DNA of 33,484 bases from Brevibacterium sp. (GTDB taxonomy: Bacteria; Actinomycetota; Actinomycetes; Actinomycetales; Brevibacteriaceae): positions 1 to 33,484 of the forward strand of contig NZ_JAPSIB010000010.1 of the NCBI RefSeq assembly GCF_031179145.1, given 5' to 3'. Position numbers and translations under genes: made by a program. The stretch's first letter is position 1; each line of letters starts with the position of its first letter. Of the stretch, positions 16,961 through 24,956 are shown one piece after another. A model generated the notes under the pieces. It saw only the letters and a program-made list of their open reading frames with translations, had not been told where the DNA came from and did not search any database.

Positions 16961-18351
16961 GCGCCGTCGGATCCGAGGAGAACTCCCAGCTGGAGCTGGC
17001 CAGGGTGTACGCCGAGCTGCTGGCCCGGGCGGGGGAGACGCAGGTCGAGGTCCGCCTCGACGCGACCCGCCGGGCGTGTGAGCTGCTTGGCGACATCCAT
17101 CGCGCCGCGCCGGTGATCATGCTGACCGGCACGAACGGGAAGACGTCGACGGGACGGATGATCGAGGCGATCATCTCCGCCCACGATCTGCGGGTCGGCC
17201 TGTTCACGAGCCCTCATCTGCACTCCGTGACCGAACGCGTCCGGGTCGACGCGGCACCGGTGGCGGTCGAGGACTTCGTCCGCATCCACGACGAGATCCG
17301 GCCATACCTGGAGATCGTCGACGCCGAGCTCGCGGCCGCGGGCCGCAACCGGCTGACCTTCTTCGAGGTGCTCACCGTCCTCGCCTTCGCCGTGTTCGCC
17401 GACGCCCCGGTCGACGTCTTCGTGGCCGAGGTCGGGATGGGCGGCGAATGGGACTCGACGAACGTCGCCGACGCCGAGGTGTGCGTCTTCACCCGGGTCG
17501 GGCTCGACCACCAGAAATTCCTCGGCGACACGCTCGCCGAGATCGCCAAGACTAAGGCCGGGATCCTCAACCGCAGCATCGACGACACGCCTGCCCCGCA
17601 TCCGGTCGCCGTGATCGGCCTCCAGGATGAGGAGGCGATGGAGGTGCTCGACGCCCAGACGGTCGAACGCGGGGTCACCGCGCTGGTCGAGGACCGGTCC
17701 TTCCGCCTCCTCGACCGCCGTCCGGCCGTCGACGGTCAACTCATCGCCGTCCAAGCCGTTCGCGATGTCTACTCCGATCTGTTCCTGCCACTGCACGGCG
17801 CGCACCAGGCCCACAACGCCGCCGTCGCGCTCGTCGCCGCTGAGGCGTTTCTGTCCGCCGAGGACAAGCCGCTGAGTGCGGACACCGTCGCGGAGGGGCT
17901 GAGCCATGTCAGGTCCCCGGGGCGTGCTGAACTGGTGCGGACCGGACCGGCGGTCGTCGTCGACGGCGCTCACAATCCCGACGCCGCCCGAGTGCTCGCC
18001 GAGACCATCGCCGAGGCGTTCGACTTCGACTACACCGTGATCGTCCTGGCGATGCTCGCGGACAAGGACGTGCACGGGGTGCTCGAAGAGCTGCACCGCA
18101 GCGCGGATGCGTTCGTCGTCAGTGAGGTGATGGCCGATCGCGCGCTGAGTGCGGAGAAGCTCGCCGCGGCGGCCCGCGAATGGATCGACGAGGACTCGGT
18201 GATCGAGACCCCCGATCTCAACGCGGCACTGATGAAGGCGATCGACCTCGCGAACGAGTCGGGGTCGGCCCGTCCCGGGATCGTCGTCACCGGGTCGCTG
18301 TACACCGTGGCCGAGGCCCGGCTGCTGCTGGGCAGGGAGAGCGCCGAATGA
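16957..18351 (+). CDS. folC: Bifunctional dihydrofolate synthase/folylpolyglutamate synthase
   Basis: A 464-residue Mur-ligase-like enzyme that joins glutamate to dihydropteroate and lengthens the folate polyglutamate tail, using ATP. The P-loop GTNGKTS is at residues 58-64, followed by the [14 protein letters not shown] folate-site stretch, [12 protein letters not shown], and the C-terminal [10 protein letters not shown] motif typical of FolC. The start ATG at 16957 shares four bases with the ileS stop, and the stop shares four bases with the next gene, so the three are one operon. There is no separate promoter visible inside ileS at this point. Confidence 0.95.
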   Translation: MSAVGSEENSQLELARVYAELLARAGETQVEVRLDATRRACELLGDIHRAAPVIMLTGTNGKTSTGRMIEAIISAHDLRVGLFTSPHLHSVTERVRVDAAPVAVEDFVRIHDEIRPYLEIVDAELAAAGRNRLTFFEVLTVLAFAVFADAPVDVFVAEVGMGGEWDSTNVADAEVCVFTRVGLDHQKFLGDTLAEIAKTKAGILNRSIDDTPAPHPVAVIGLQDEEAMEVLDAQTVERGVTALVEDRSFRLLDRRPAVDGQLIAVQAVRDVYSDLFLPLHGAHQAHNAAVALVAAEAFLSAEDKPLSADTVAEGLSHVRSPGRAELVRTGPAVVVDGAHNPDAARVLAETIAEAFDFDYTVIVLAMLADKDVHGVLEELHRSADAFVVSEVMADRALSAEKLAAAAREWIDEDSVIETPDLNAALMKAIDLANESGSARPGIVVTGSLYTVAEARLLLGRESAE

Positions 18352-18713
18352 AGTCGAAGCATCCCGTCCTGTGCGGCTCGATCCTCATCTGCGAGCTCGT
18401 CATCGTCTACTTCGCGGTCCTCACCGCCTACGGGCTCGAAGTCAAGACCGCCGGTTCGCTGAGCCTGACGCAGCTGCTCCTCGGCGCCTCAGCTGTGGCG
18501 GTTCTGGCAATCACCGCGGTGATACTGCTGCCGCGGCGGATCGGCCAGAAGCGTCCCGGCGTCATCATCGGGTGGATCGTCCAGGCGCTCCTGCTGGCGT
18601 CGGGCTTCGTGATCAGCTCGATGTTCTTCGTCGCGGCACTGTTCATCGCCCTGTGGGCGGTGGCCGTCTACTGGTCGGCACGCATCGATCGGGAAGTGGC
18701 CGAACGCGCCTGA
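18348..18713 (+). CDS. DUF4233 small membrane protein
   Basis: A 121-residue protein with about four membrane segments (roughly residues 6-30, 38-60, 70-92, 94-113) separated by short basic loops. It matches the actinobacterial DUF4233 family (PF14017), which usually lies between folC and ndk. Its function is unknown. ATG 18348 overlaps the folC stop by four bases and follows GGGAGAG. The fixed position next to folC suggests a link to this operon, but nothing in the sequence says which. Confidence 0.85.
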   Translation: MKSKHPVLCGSILICELVIVYFAVLTAYGLEVKTAGSLSLTQLLLGASAVAVLAITAVILLPRRIGQKRPGVIIGWIVQALLLASGFVISSMFFVAALFIALWAVAVYWSARIDREVAERA

Positions 18714-18772
18714 GCCCGGGCGGCGCCGGCTGGGCAGGTGCCGCTGCGCGGGCGCGGCCGGGGCACGTCGAT

Positions 18773-18778
18773 TAAGCT
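18773..18778 (+). promoter_or_regulatory. Possible -10 box (TAAGCT) of ndk
   Basis: TAAGCT fits TANNNT and lies 37 bases before the ndk start. No -35 hexamer is recognisable in the very GC-rich sequence upstream. Confidence 0.35.
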
Positions 18779-18815
18779 GGCACAGTTGCTCGAACCAGAA
18801 AACGAAAGGACCGGA

Positions 18816-19229
18816 ATGGAACGCACTCTCATTCTCATCAAGCCCGATGGCGTCGCACGTGGACTCGTCGGGCAGATCATCGCCCGGATCGAGGCCAAGG
18901 GCTACTCCGTCGATGCTCTCCAGTTGCGCAAGGCCAAGCCCGAGGAACTGGCGGCCCACTACGCCGAGCACGAGGGAAAGCCCTTCTACCAGCCCCTCGT
19001 CGACTTCATGTCGGAGGGACCGATCGTGTCGATCATCGCCTCCGGGCAGGGAGTGATCCCAGGGTTCCGCTCGCTGGCCGGTGCCACCGATCCCACCGCA
19101 GCCGCTCCCGGCACCATCCGCGGGGACCTCGGCCGTGACTGGGGCGAGAAGGTGCAGAAGAACCTCGTCCACGGCTCGGACTCCGTCGAGTCCGCAGAGC
19201 GTGAGATCGCCATCTGGTTCCCAAACTGA
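18816..19229 (+). CDS. ndk: Nucleoside diphosphate kinase
   Basis: A 137-residue enzyme that moves the gamma phosphate between nucleoside tri- and diphosphates through a phosphohistidine. The catalytic residue is His119 in NLVHGSDS. The N-terminus ERTLILIKPDGVARGL and the GATDPTAAAPGTIRGD stretch are standard, and length is normal for bacteria. ATG 18816 follows GAAAGGA (18804-18810) at 5 bases; the frame stays open upstream from 18738 but without family sequence. It follows the folC operon by about 100 bases and probably has its own promoter. Confidence 0.97.
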   Translation: MERTLILIKPDGVARGLVGQIIARIEAKGYSVDALQLRKAKPEELAAHYAEHEGKPFYQPLVDFMSEGPIVSIIASGQGVIPGFRSLAGATDPTAAAPGTIRGDLGRDWGEKVQKNLVHGSDSVESAEREIAIWFPN

Positions 19230-19271
19230 GCGGAACGCGCTGAACCGACGACGGTGGAGCCGCAGTCGGCA

Positions 19272-19331
19272 GATTTCGGGCACTTCGGGCCGTGGGAAAG
19301 CAGATTTCCTCGACGCGGAGTGCCCGAAATC
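19272..19331. other. Inverted repeat between ndk and the VKOR gene
   Basis: A perfect 13-bp inverted repeat (19272-19284 with 19319-19331) has a 34-base loop that contains a further copy of CAGATTTC. It lies between convergent ndk and the VKOR gene. It might act as a terminator for either, though there is no T tract. Confidence 0.5.
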
Positions 19332-19382
19332 CGTCCCGAGGTCCGCCGAAGTCCGGACCGCGGAACGTCGTGTTCTCGAGCC

Positions 19383-19426
19383 CGCTGAAGCCCTGACCTC
19401 AGAACGCTGAAGCCCTGTCCTCAGAA
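19383..19426. repeat. 22-bp tandem duplication across the VKOR stop codon
   Basis: Copies 19383-19404 and 19405-19426 differ at one base. The second copy contains the VKOR stop codon (19421-19423, minus strand), so the first is a downstream duplicate carrying another TGA. Confidence 0.9.
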
Positions 19427-20065
19427 CAGGGTGGAGAAGAAGTTCCAGAATTGGACGGCGACGCAGGCTGCGATGATGAGCAGCCAGAGAACGGAGATCG
19501 CCACGTTCTCCTTCGCGATCACCCGGACCATGGTGTTCTCGGAGAGACCACGGCCGAGGTCACCGGCCAGCGCGTTGCGAGCAGTCACCGCACAGAACTG
19601 GGGTATCGTCACCGTCCACACGACCATGCACCAGGGGCACCCGACGCCGATGACGTAGATCGAGCTGTAGAACAGGTACATCACGAGGACCACGCCGAGG
19701 GCCAGCCCGATGTTGAGCCCGACCATGATCCACCCCGGCAGCCTGACCCCAGCCAGGAGCAGCACGCCGACGAAGAGAGGGAAGATGAAGGCCCCGATGC
19801 CCAGGAGCTGATTCGGGAAGCCGAAGATCTGACTCTGCGTCGCCTCCATCACGGATCCGCAGGAGAAGAACGGGTTGAGGTCGCACGAGAGAACCGCCTG
19901 CGGGTTCTCGAGCTTCTCGTACTTCTCCACGGACAGAGCGAATGACGCGAGGAAGCCGATGACCGCCGTGGCCACGAGGAAGATGCCGAAGGGCACCGAC
20001 CGCAGCACCCAGGGCTGAGGGGAGACGTCTGGCGCGTCGTCGACGAGCGATTCTGCAGAGTTCAC
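19421..20065 (-). CDS. Vitamin K epoxide reductase (VKOR)-family disulfide-forming protein
   Basis: A 214-residue membrane protein with about five helices. The four conserved cysteines of VKOR are present: Cys61 and Cys69 in the loop after helix 1, and the active-site pair Cys143-Pro-Trp-Cys146. In actinobacteria VKOR reoxidises a DsbA-like partner and passes electrons to a quinone, supporting disulfide bond formation in exported proteins. No DsbA-like domain is fused here. The start is taken as GTG 20065; the GGAGG before it touches the start codon, and a weak CATTCT -10 six bases further upstream suggests a leaderless start. It is divergent from rne. Confidence 0.88.
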   Translation of the reverse strand: MNSAESLVDDAPDVSPQPWVLRSVPFGIFLVATAVIGFLASFALSVEKYEKLENPQAVLSCDLNPFFSCGSVMEATQSQIFGFPNQLLGIGAFIFPLFVGVLLLAGVRLPGWIMVGLNIGLALGVVLVMYLFYSSIYVIGVGCPWCMVVWTVTIPQFCAVTARNALAGDLGRGLSENTMVRVIAKENVAISVLWLLIIAACVAVQFWNFFSTLF

Positions 20066-20123
20066 CCTCCAAGAATGCCCCCCGCGCCGACCCTGCGGCA
20101 AACGGCCGATCCCGAATCTGTGA

Positions 20124-20129
20124 CATAAT
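20124..20129 (+). promoter_or_regulatory. Possible -10 box (CATAAT) for rne
   Basis: CATAAT matches the -10 consensus in five of six positions and would give an rne leader of about 210 bases. TGTGAC occurs twice around it (20120-20125 and 20133-20138). No clear -35. Confidence 0.35.
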
Positions 20130-20135
20130 GTTGTG

Positions 20136-20345
20136 ACGGATACTCGTTCCCACACCGAATGAGAGAAGTGCCTCCACCGAGCCGAGGGTACGACCTCGCA
20201 GGTCGACACGAAGACGAGGCAGCATCGAAAGCCTACGCGCCGAGCGCGAGCTGGACATGACATCCACAAGTTTCGGTCCCCGAAGGACCATGCAAGGAAC
20301 CGAAGGTCCGCAGGGTGTGAGCGGAGACTTCGGCCAGGAGTAATG
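20136..20345 (+). other. Long 5' leader of rne with hairpin potential
   Basis: The ~210 bases before rne hold no gene. They contain short perfect hairpins, for example GACCT-CGC-AGGTC and GGTCC-CCGAA-GGACC. A second AACCGAAGGTCC downstream could compete for pairing. Long structured leaders that mediate autoregulation are known for E. coli rne; here that is only an inference. Confidence 0.35.
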
Positions 20346-23300
20346 ATGAGCGATTCGTCGAACGAGGGCAACGACCCGACAGAGGGCATCCTCGCCGATC
20401 TGGCCAATCTGCAGGTGGCAGCTGCGGCCGATGACAATTCCCAGGACCGTGACGTCGAGAGCATCCAAGAGCGCCTCGACCGCATCGCCGAGGCCGCGCA
20501 GTCGCTGCGCGAGTCCGAACCGGACGAGGAATCCGAGTCCGATTCCGCCGACCGCGGCACCGGGCGTCGGGCCCCACGCAAGGCCAGCAGCGCCGTGGCC
20601 AATCGCGGACTCGTCTTCGAGCAGTTCGTGCGAGAATCAGCGGCCGAAGACAGCGACTCCGAAGACAGCGACTCCGAAGACGTCGACTCCGAGGAAGTCG
20701 ACCCGGAGGACGACGCTGCCGAGCTCGACGACGAGGACAGCTCGGACGTCGAGGATCACACCACCCCGGCACCTGCTTTCGACCCCCGCAATCCTTTCGC
20801 CGTGGCCCCCGCCCCGGCGCCTGCTCCGCGACCGGCAGCCCCGGTCCCGCCGGCCGGCGGTCTGATCTTCCAGGTCCCCCAGGCCGAACTCGCCGAGGTG
20901 GTCGTGACCGAGGACGAGGACGAGGACACCTACGACGACTACGACGTCGACGAACCTGACACCGCCGAGTCCGACCGAAGTCGCCCCGACTCCGACGACG
21001 CAGACGCGAATGACGGCGGTCGTCGCCGCCGTCGCGGCGGTCGCGGTCGGCGCTCGCGCGGTCGTGATGACAACCGGGACGAGGCCGGCAAGGACTCGGA
21101 CACCGGCGAGTCGGCTCCGTCTCAGGACGAGGACCCCGAATCCGATTCACGCACCGAAGGCGCCTCGTCGGGTCGGAAGCGGTCCGAGAAGAAGTCATCC
21201 GGTCAGGATCGGAACAGGCAGGATCGGGACGGCCAGGACAAGACTGATCAGGGCAGGTCCGAGCAGGACAAGAGTGATCATGACAAGTCCGAGCAGGACA
21301 GGTCCGAGCAGGACAGGTCCGGCCGCGACAGGAACGAGAGTCAGACCGACAGGTCGGACCAGGACACTGACGATGACGGCGACGACGACGAGAACGGTTC
21401 GCGTCGCAGGCGTCGTCGCCGCTCCCGCACCCGTGGCGCCGACAGTGACGAAGTCACCTCGCTCAAGGGCTCGACTCGACTCGAAGCCAAGCGTCAGCGT
21501 CGCAAGGAGGGTCGCGAGGCCGGCCGCCGACGTCCGGTGATCACGGAAGCCGAGTTCCTCGCTCGGCGCGAATCCGTGGAGCGGACAATGCTGGTCCGCG
21601 AATCCGGGGAGCAGACGCAGCTGGTCGTCGTCGAGGACGGCATCGCCGTCGAGCACTACCTCAAGGAGAACCGGCAGCAGTCCTCGCTCATCGGCAACGT
21701 CTACCTGGGCAAGGTCCAGAACGTCCTGCCGAGCATGGAGGCTGCCTTCATCGACATCGGGAAGGGACGCAACGCAGTCCTCTACGCCGGTGAGGTGAAC
21801 TGGGACGCGCTCGGGATGGAGGGCAAGACGCGGCGGATCGAGCTCGCGCTCAGCCCCGGCGATGCCGTGCTCGTCCAGGTCACCAAAGACCCCGTCGGTC
21901 ACAAGGGCGCCCGCCTGACCAGCCAGATCTCCCTGCCAGGACGGTTCCTCGTCTATGTGCCCGGAAGCTCGATGACAGGCATCTCACGGAAGCTGCCCGA
22001 CGTCGAGCGATCCCGGCTGAAGAAGCTGCTCAAGGACCTGGTGGGCGATTCTGCCGGAGTCATCGTCCGCACGGCTGCCGAAGGCGCCTCGGACAAGGAG
22101 CTCGGACGCGACGTCGAGCGATTGGCCAAGCGCTGGGAGACCATCGAGAAGAAGTCGAAGTCGACGAAGGTGCTCGCTCCGCAGCTGCTCTACAGTGAGC
22201 CCGACATGATCGTGCGGATCATCCGCGACGTCTTCAACGAGGACTTCAACTCGCTCGTCATCGATGGCGACGGAGCCTGGAACACGATCCACGAATACGT
22301 CGAAGCAGTAGCTCCCGACCTGCTCGATCGTGTGCACCGCTACTCGGGCGACGAGGACATCTTCGACCACTACCGCGTCGAGGAGCAGATCCAGAAGGCC
22401 CTCAGCCGGACCGTGAACCTGCCTTCGGGAGGGTCCCTCGTCATCGACCGGACCGAAGCCATGACCGTCATCGACGTCAACACCGGCAAGTTCACCGGCG
22501 CCGGAGGAAACCTCGAGGAGACGGTCACCCGCAACAACCTCGAGGCCGCCGAGGAGGTCATCCGGCAGTTGCGCCTGCGCGACATCGGCGGCATCATCGT
22601 CGTCGACTTCATCGACATGGTCCTCGAATCCAACCGCGACCTCGTGGTGCGTCGTCTGGTCGAATGCCTCGGACGTGACCGGACCAAGCACCAGGTCGCC
22701 GAGGTGACTTCGCTGGGTCTCGTCCAGATGACCCGCAAGCGCATCGGCACGGGCCTGGCCGAATCGTTGGTGTCCGCCGGTCATGACCTGTCGGGTCGGG
22801 GACTGCTCCTGCCCGGCTCCGAAGAGGATGGATCGAAGGCAGCCAGCTTCGGCTCCAGTTCGTCCAACTCGAACTCCAACGCCGGCGGAAAGCGTGACCG
22901 GAAGCGTCGTTCGGATTCCTCTCCGAAGAAGTCGGAGCCGGAGGCCGAGCCAGTGACGGTCGACGCTTCGCGCTCGGCCGTGGCGGCGATCGCCAAAGCG
23001 ACCCTGAAGAAGGATGAAGTCTCCGCGGAGGGGTCCGATGACGACCTTCAGCCATCCGATGAGGTGCAGTCCGGTGATGAGAAGTCGCGGGGGCGGTCTC
23101 AGGACGACAGGGGCTCCAAGGAGCAGTCGCGGCGTTCGTCGAAGAGCGGCCGACGCCGTTCGAACCGGTCCAAGTCGACGGGCGACTCCGCTGCCGACTC
23201 GGCCACCGAGCCGGCTGCGGAGTCGAGCACCGCGTCCGCTGCCGACACAGCCTCGGGATCCTCTGCGGACACGTCGTCGGGCGAGGGCCGGTCGGGCCGT

Positions 23301-23543
23301 GCTCGTCGATCCGAGAGCCGAGGACGCGAGACGCAGCAGCACGAGACGCAGCGGCACGAGACGAAGGCTGCGGCCGAGCCGGCTGGGGAGATGCCGCTGA
23401 TGATCGGCGCGGACACCACGACGAAGGTCGCTGTGGCGGAACCGGCCACGGCACCTCGGCGGCGGAAGCCGACGGTCCAGGCACAGCCCGAGCCCGCGAA
23501 GGAAACCCTGCCCTCGTCGTTCGTCATCATCGGCGAGGACTGA
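20346..23543 (+). CDS. rne: Ribonuclease E/G family endoribonuclease
   Basis: A 1065-residue RNase E/G that starts mRNA decay and processes rRNA and tRNA precursors. The first ~400 residues are disordered, acidic at first and then rich in Arg, Asp and Gln repeats. The catalytic core at about 410-830 includes the S1-like part and the two metal-binding aspartates, Asp710 (VIDVNTG) and Asp754 (VVDFIDM), 44 apart as expected. The tail beyond about 830 is again disordered with Ser/Arg-rich and Ala-rich blocks. Where relatives have the zinc-link CxxC, this protein has G812-H-D-L815, so both cysteines are missing. ATG 20346 is preferred over ATG 20343 because AGGAG is then 5 bases away. A shared terminator follows. 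Confidence 0.95.
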   Translation: MSDSSNEGNDPTEGILADLANLQVAAAADDNSQDRDVESIQERLDRIAEAAQSLRESEPDEESESDSADRGTGRRAPRKASSAVANRGLVFEQFVRESAAEDSDSEDSDSEDVDSEEVDPEDDAAELDDEDSSDVEDHTTPAPAFDPRNPFAVAPAPAPAPRPAAPVPPAGGLIFQVPQAELAEVVVTEDEDEDTYDDYDVDEPDTAESDRSRPDSDDADANDGGRRRRRGGRGRRSRGRDDNRDEAGKDSDTGESAPSQDEDPESDSRTEGASSGRKRSEKKSSGQDRNRQDRDGQDKTDQGRSEQDKSDHDKSEQDRSEQDRSGRDRNESQTDRSDQDTDDDGDDDENGSRRRRRRRSRTRGADSDEVTSLKGSTRLEAKRQRRKEGREAGRRRPVITEAEFLARRESVERTMLVRESGEQTQLVVVEDGIAVEHYLKENRQQSSLIGNVYLGKVQNVLPSMEAAFIDIGKGRNAVLYAGEVNWDALGMEGKTRRIELALSPGDAVLVQVTKDPVGHKGARLTSQISLPGRFLVYVPGSSMTGISRKLPDVERSRLKKLLKDLVGDSAGVIVRTAAEGASDKELGRDVERLAKRWETIEKKSKSTKVLAPQLLYSEPDMIVRIIRDVFNEDFNSLVIDGDGAWNTIHEYVEAVAPDLLDRVHRYSGDEDIFDHYRVEEQIQKALSRTVNLPSGGSLVIDRTEAMTVIDVNTGKFTGAGGNLEETVTRNNLEAAEEVIRQLRLRDIGGIIVVDFIDMVLESNRDLVVRRLVECLGRDRTKHQVAEVTSLGLVQMTRKRIGTGLAESLVSAGHDLSGRGLLLPGSEEDGSKAASFGSSSSNSNSNAGGKRDRKRRSDSSPKKSEPEAEPVTVDASRSAVAAIAKATLKKDEVSAEGSDDDLQPSDEVQSGDEKSRGRSQDDRGSKEQSRRSSKSGRRRSNRSKSTGDSAADSATEPAAESSTASAADTASGSSADTSSGEGRSGRARRSESRGRETQQHETQRHETKAAAEPAGEMPLMIGADTTTKVAVAEPATAPRRRKPTVQAQPEPAKETLPSSFVIIGED
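20646..20705 (+). repeat. 15-bp coding repeats in the acidic arm of RNase E
   Basis: Four 15-bp units from 20646 encode EDSDS, EDSDS, EDVDS and EEVDP. The first two are identical. They lengthen the acidic N-terminal arm in multiples of five residues. Confidence 0.85.
21291..21320 (+). repeat. 15-bp coding repeats (EQDRS) in RNase E
   Basis: Two identical 15-bp units (21291-21305 and 21306-21320) encode EQDRS. Related degenerate copies (EQDKS, HDKS) lie just upstream. They belong to a charged Arg/Asp/Gln stretch at about residues 290-340. Confidence 0.8.
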
Positions 23544-23572
23544 GAGCCTCAAGCGAGGGCTGAGAGCTCCGA
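23533..23572 (+). repeat. 20-bp tandem duplication across the rne stop codon
   Basis: Copies 23533-23552 and 23553-23572 share GCGAGGRCTGAGAGC and differ at a few positions. The first contains the rne stop (23541-23543), and the second repeats a TGA at the matching position. Confidence 0.75.
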
Positions 23573-23637
23573 GAGCGAATCGTTGGCTGTGATCACGGGC
23601 TGAGTCCCGATCTCAGACAGAACGTCCCGGCAGACGA

Positions 23638-23683
23638 AGGCGCCGGGCCCGATGGATGTCATCCACCGGGCCCGGCGCCTCTT
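23638..23683. terminator. Shared terminator of rne and the SPFH gene
   Basis: A perfect 14-bp GC-rich stem (23638-23651 with 23667-23680) is extended by an inner GGATG/CATCC pair and followed by CTT. It lies between two convergent genes and can serve both. Confidence 0.85.
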
Positions 23684-23716
23684 CGCATCCGGCTCAGCCG
23701 GACGTCTGGTTCCGGC

Positions 23717-24787
23717 TTACCCGGACTTCTGGTTCCGGCTGGTGCTGATCGTCGGCTGCGCCGCTTGGTCCCCGCACAGGACGATCATGAGGTTGGACAC
23801 GAGGTCGCTGCGCTCGGAATGGCCCAGGGTGACGATGCCGCGGCTCTCGATCTCCTCGATCGCGGTCTCGACCATGCCGACAGCCCCTTCGACGATCAGC
23901 TGGCGCGCGGCCACCACGGCGGTCGCCTGCTGCCTCTGCAGCATCGCGCGGGCGATCTCGGGAGCGTAGGCGAGCTGAGTGATCCGGGACTCGATGACCG
24001 TCACCCCGGCGGCGGTGACACGCGCGGCCACCTCCTCGGACAGCTTCGACGTGATCTCATCGGCGTTGTCCTTCAGCGACATCCGGTTCGAGTCGGACGA
24101 GTCGTATGCGTAGGAGTTGGCGATGTGGCGGACCGCGGTCTCCGCCTGAATGGCGACGAACTCCTCGAAGTCGTCGACCTCGAACGTCGCCTGCGCCGTG
24201 TCCCGGACCTGCCAGACGACCACCGCGCCGATCTCGATCGGATTGCCGTCGAGGTCGTTGACCTTGAGCGTCGAGGTCTCATGGTTGCGGATACGAGTCG
24301 AGACCAGATTCTTGGTGAACAGGGGATTGACGAATCGAAGTCCCGACTGGCGGACCGTGCCGACGTACTTGCCGTAGAGCTGGAGGACCACGGCCTGTCC
24401 GGGTGCCACGGAGATGCAGCCTTTGAAGAGGAACATCGAGGCGATGAACATGATGATCCCGGCGATGATCAGTCCGATCCCCGCACCCGGCTGGGCGAAG
24501 GTGAGGAAGAAGCCGAACGCCCCTGTCAGCAGGGCGAGGACGAGGAGCACGACGGCGGCGACGATCGCGAAGTACCCGGAGACGGCTCCGGCGGGACGTT
24601 CGCGGACGCGTTCGCCTTCGGGGGAGCGGAGCACCGGTGGGCGTCCCGGGCCCTGCTGGCTCGGTCCCTGCGGGTTGGGCCCCTGCTGGCTCGGTCCCTG
24701 CGGGTTGGGCCCCTGCTGGCTCGGCGCGTGCTGGCGGGGCGACTGATGAGCGGGCGGAAATGGGGGAGGGTGGGGATTCTGTGTCAT
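23717..24787 (-). CDS. SPFH/band-7 domain membrane protein
   Basis: A 356-residue protein of the stomatin/prohibitin/flotillin group, which forms oligomeric scaffolds at the membrane. The N-terminal ~50 residues are Pro/Gln-rich with a 10-residue repeat (PNPQGPSQQG). Two membrane segments follow, at about 70-95 and 100-122. The SPFH domain covers about 125-330 and includes VAPGQAVVLQLYGKYVGTVRQ, TLKVNDLDGNPIEIGAVV and the AAGVTVIESRITQLAYAPEIA region near its end. ATG 24787 has no ribosome site, but TAGACT ends 6 bases before it, so the mRNA is probably leaderless. No NfeD partner gene is nearby. It is divergent from the AGCS symporter. Confidence 0.88.
   Translation of the reverse strand: MTQNPHPPPFPPAHQSPRQHAPSQQGPNPQGPSQQGPNPQGPSQQGPGRPPVLRSPEGERVRERPAGAVSGYFAIVAAVVLLVLALLTGAFGFFLTFAQPGAGIGLIIAGIIMFIASMFLFKGCISVAPGQAVVLQLYGKYVGTVRQSGLRFVNPLFTKNLVSTRIRNHETSTLKVNDLDGNPIEIGAVVVWQVRDTAQATFEVDDFEEFVAIQAETAVRHIANSYAYDSSDSNRMSLKDNADEITSKLSEEVAARVTAAGVTVIESRITQLAYAPEIARAMLQRQQATAVVAARQLIVEGAVGMVETAIEEIESRGIVTLGHSERSDLVSNLMIVLCGDQAAQPTISTSRNQKSG
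24651..24724 (-). repeat. Perfect 30-bp repeats in the SPFH gene
   Basis: Two identical 30-bp units (24651-24680 and 24681-24710) and a 14-base partial third encode PNPQGPSQQG on the minus strand. Exact identity at the DNA level suggests recent copying. The number of copies may vary between strains. Confidence 0.95.
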
Positions 24788-24793
24788 GCCGCC

Positions 24794-24799
24794 AGTCTA
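24794..24799 (-). promoter_or_regulatory. -10 box (TAGACT) of the SPFH gene, leaderless geometry
   Basis: On the minus strand TAGACT is followed by GGCGGC and then ATG 24787. Transcription should start at or next to the start codon, which explains the absence of a ribosome binding site. Confidence 0.6.
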
Positions 24800-24911
24800 G
24801 AGCCTCGACGAAATCACAATCGGTCTTGTCCCAGCGATCTCCTGCTCCCCGAAAGACGCTCTCAGAGTGTGACCCAGATTACATTTGGGTAAAGGTCTCA
24901 GCTGGACGGGC

Positions 24912-24917
24912 CATAGT
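24912..24917 (+). promoter_or_regulatory. Possible -10 box (CATAGT) of the AGCS symporter gene
   Basis: CATAGT matches the -10 consensus in four of six positions, 40 bases before ATG 24957 and 12 before GTG 24930. The -35 region is unclear. Confidence 0.35.
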
Positions 24918-24956
24918 GCTTGAAGCCGGGTGACCGATAGGGAAAGTTATAGCGAC

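Noticed and set aside
19230..19420. Mobile element end, because of the inverted repeat and nearby direct repeat
   Set aside because: There is no transposase remnant, and the direct repeat is a tandem copy of the VKOR gene end, not a target-site duplication flanking the inverted repeat.
20066..20602. Long upstream extension of the VKOR frame on the minus strand
   Set aside because: The extension overlaps the rne leader and start and has shadow-like composition. The conserved protein begins at GTG 20065.
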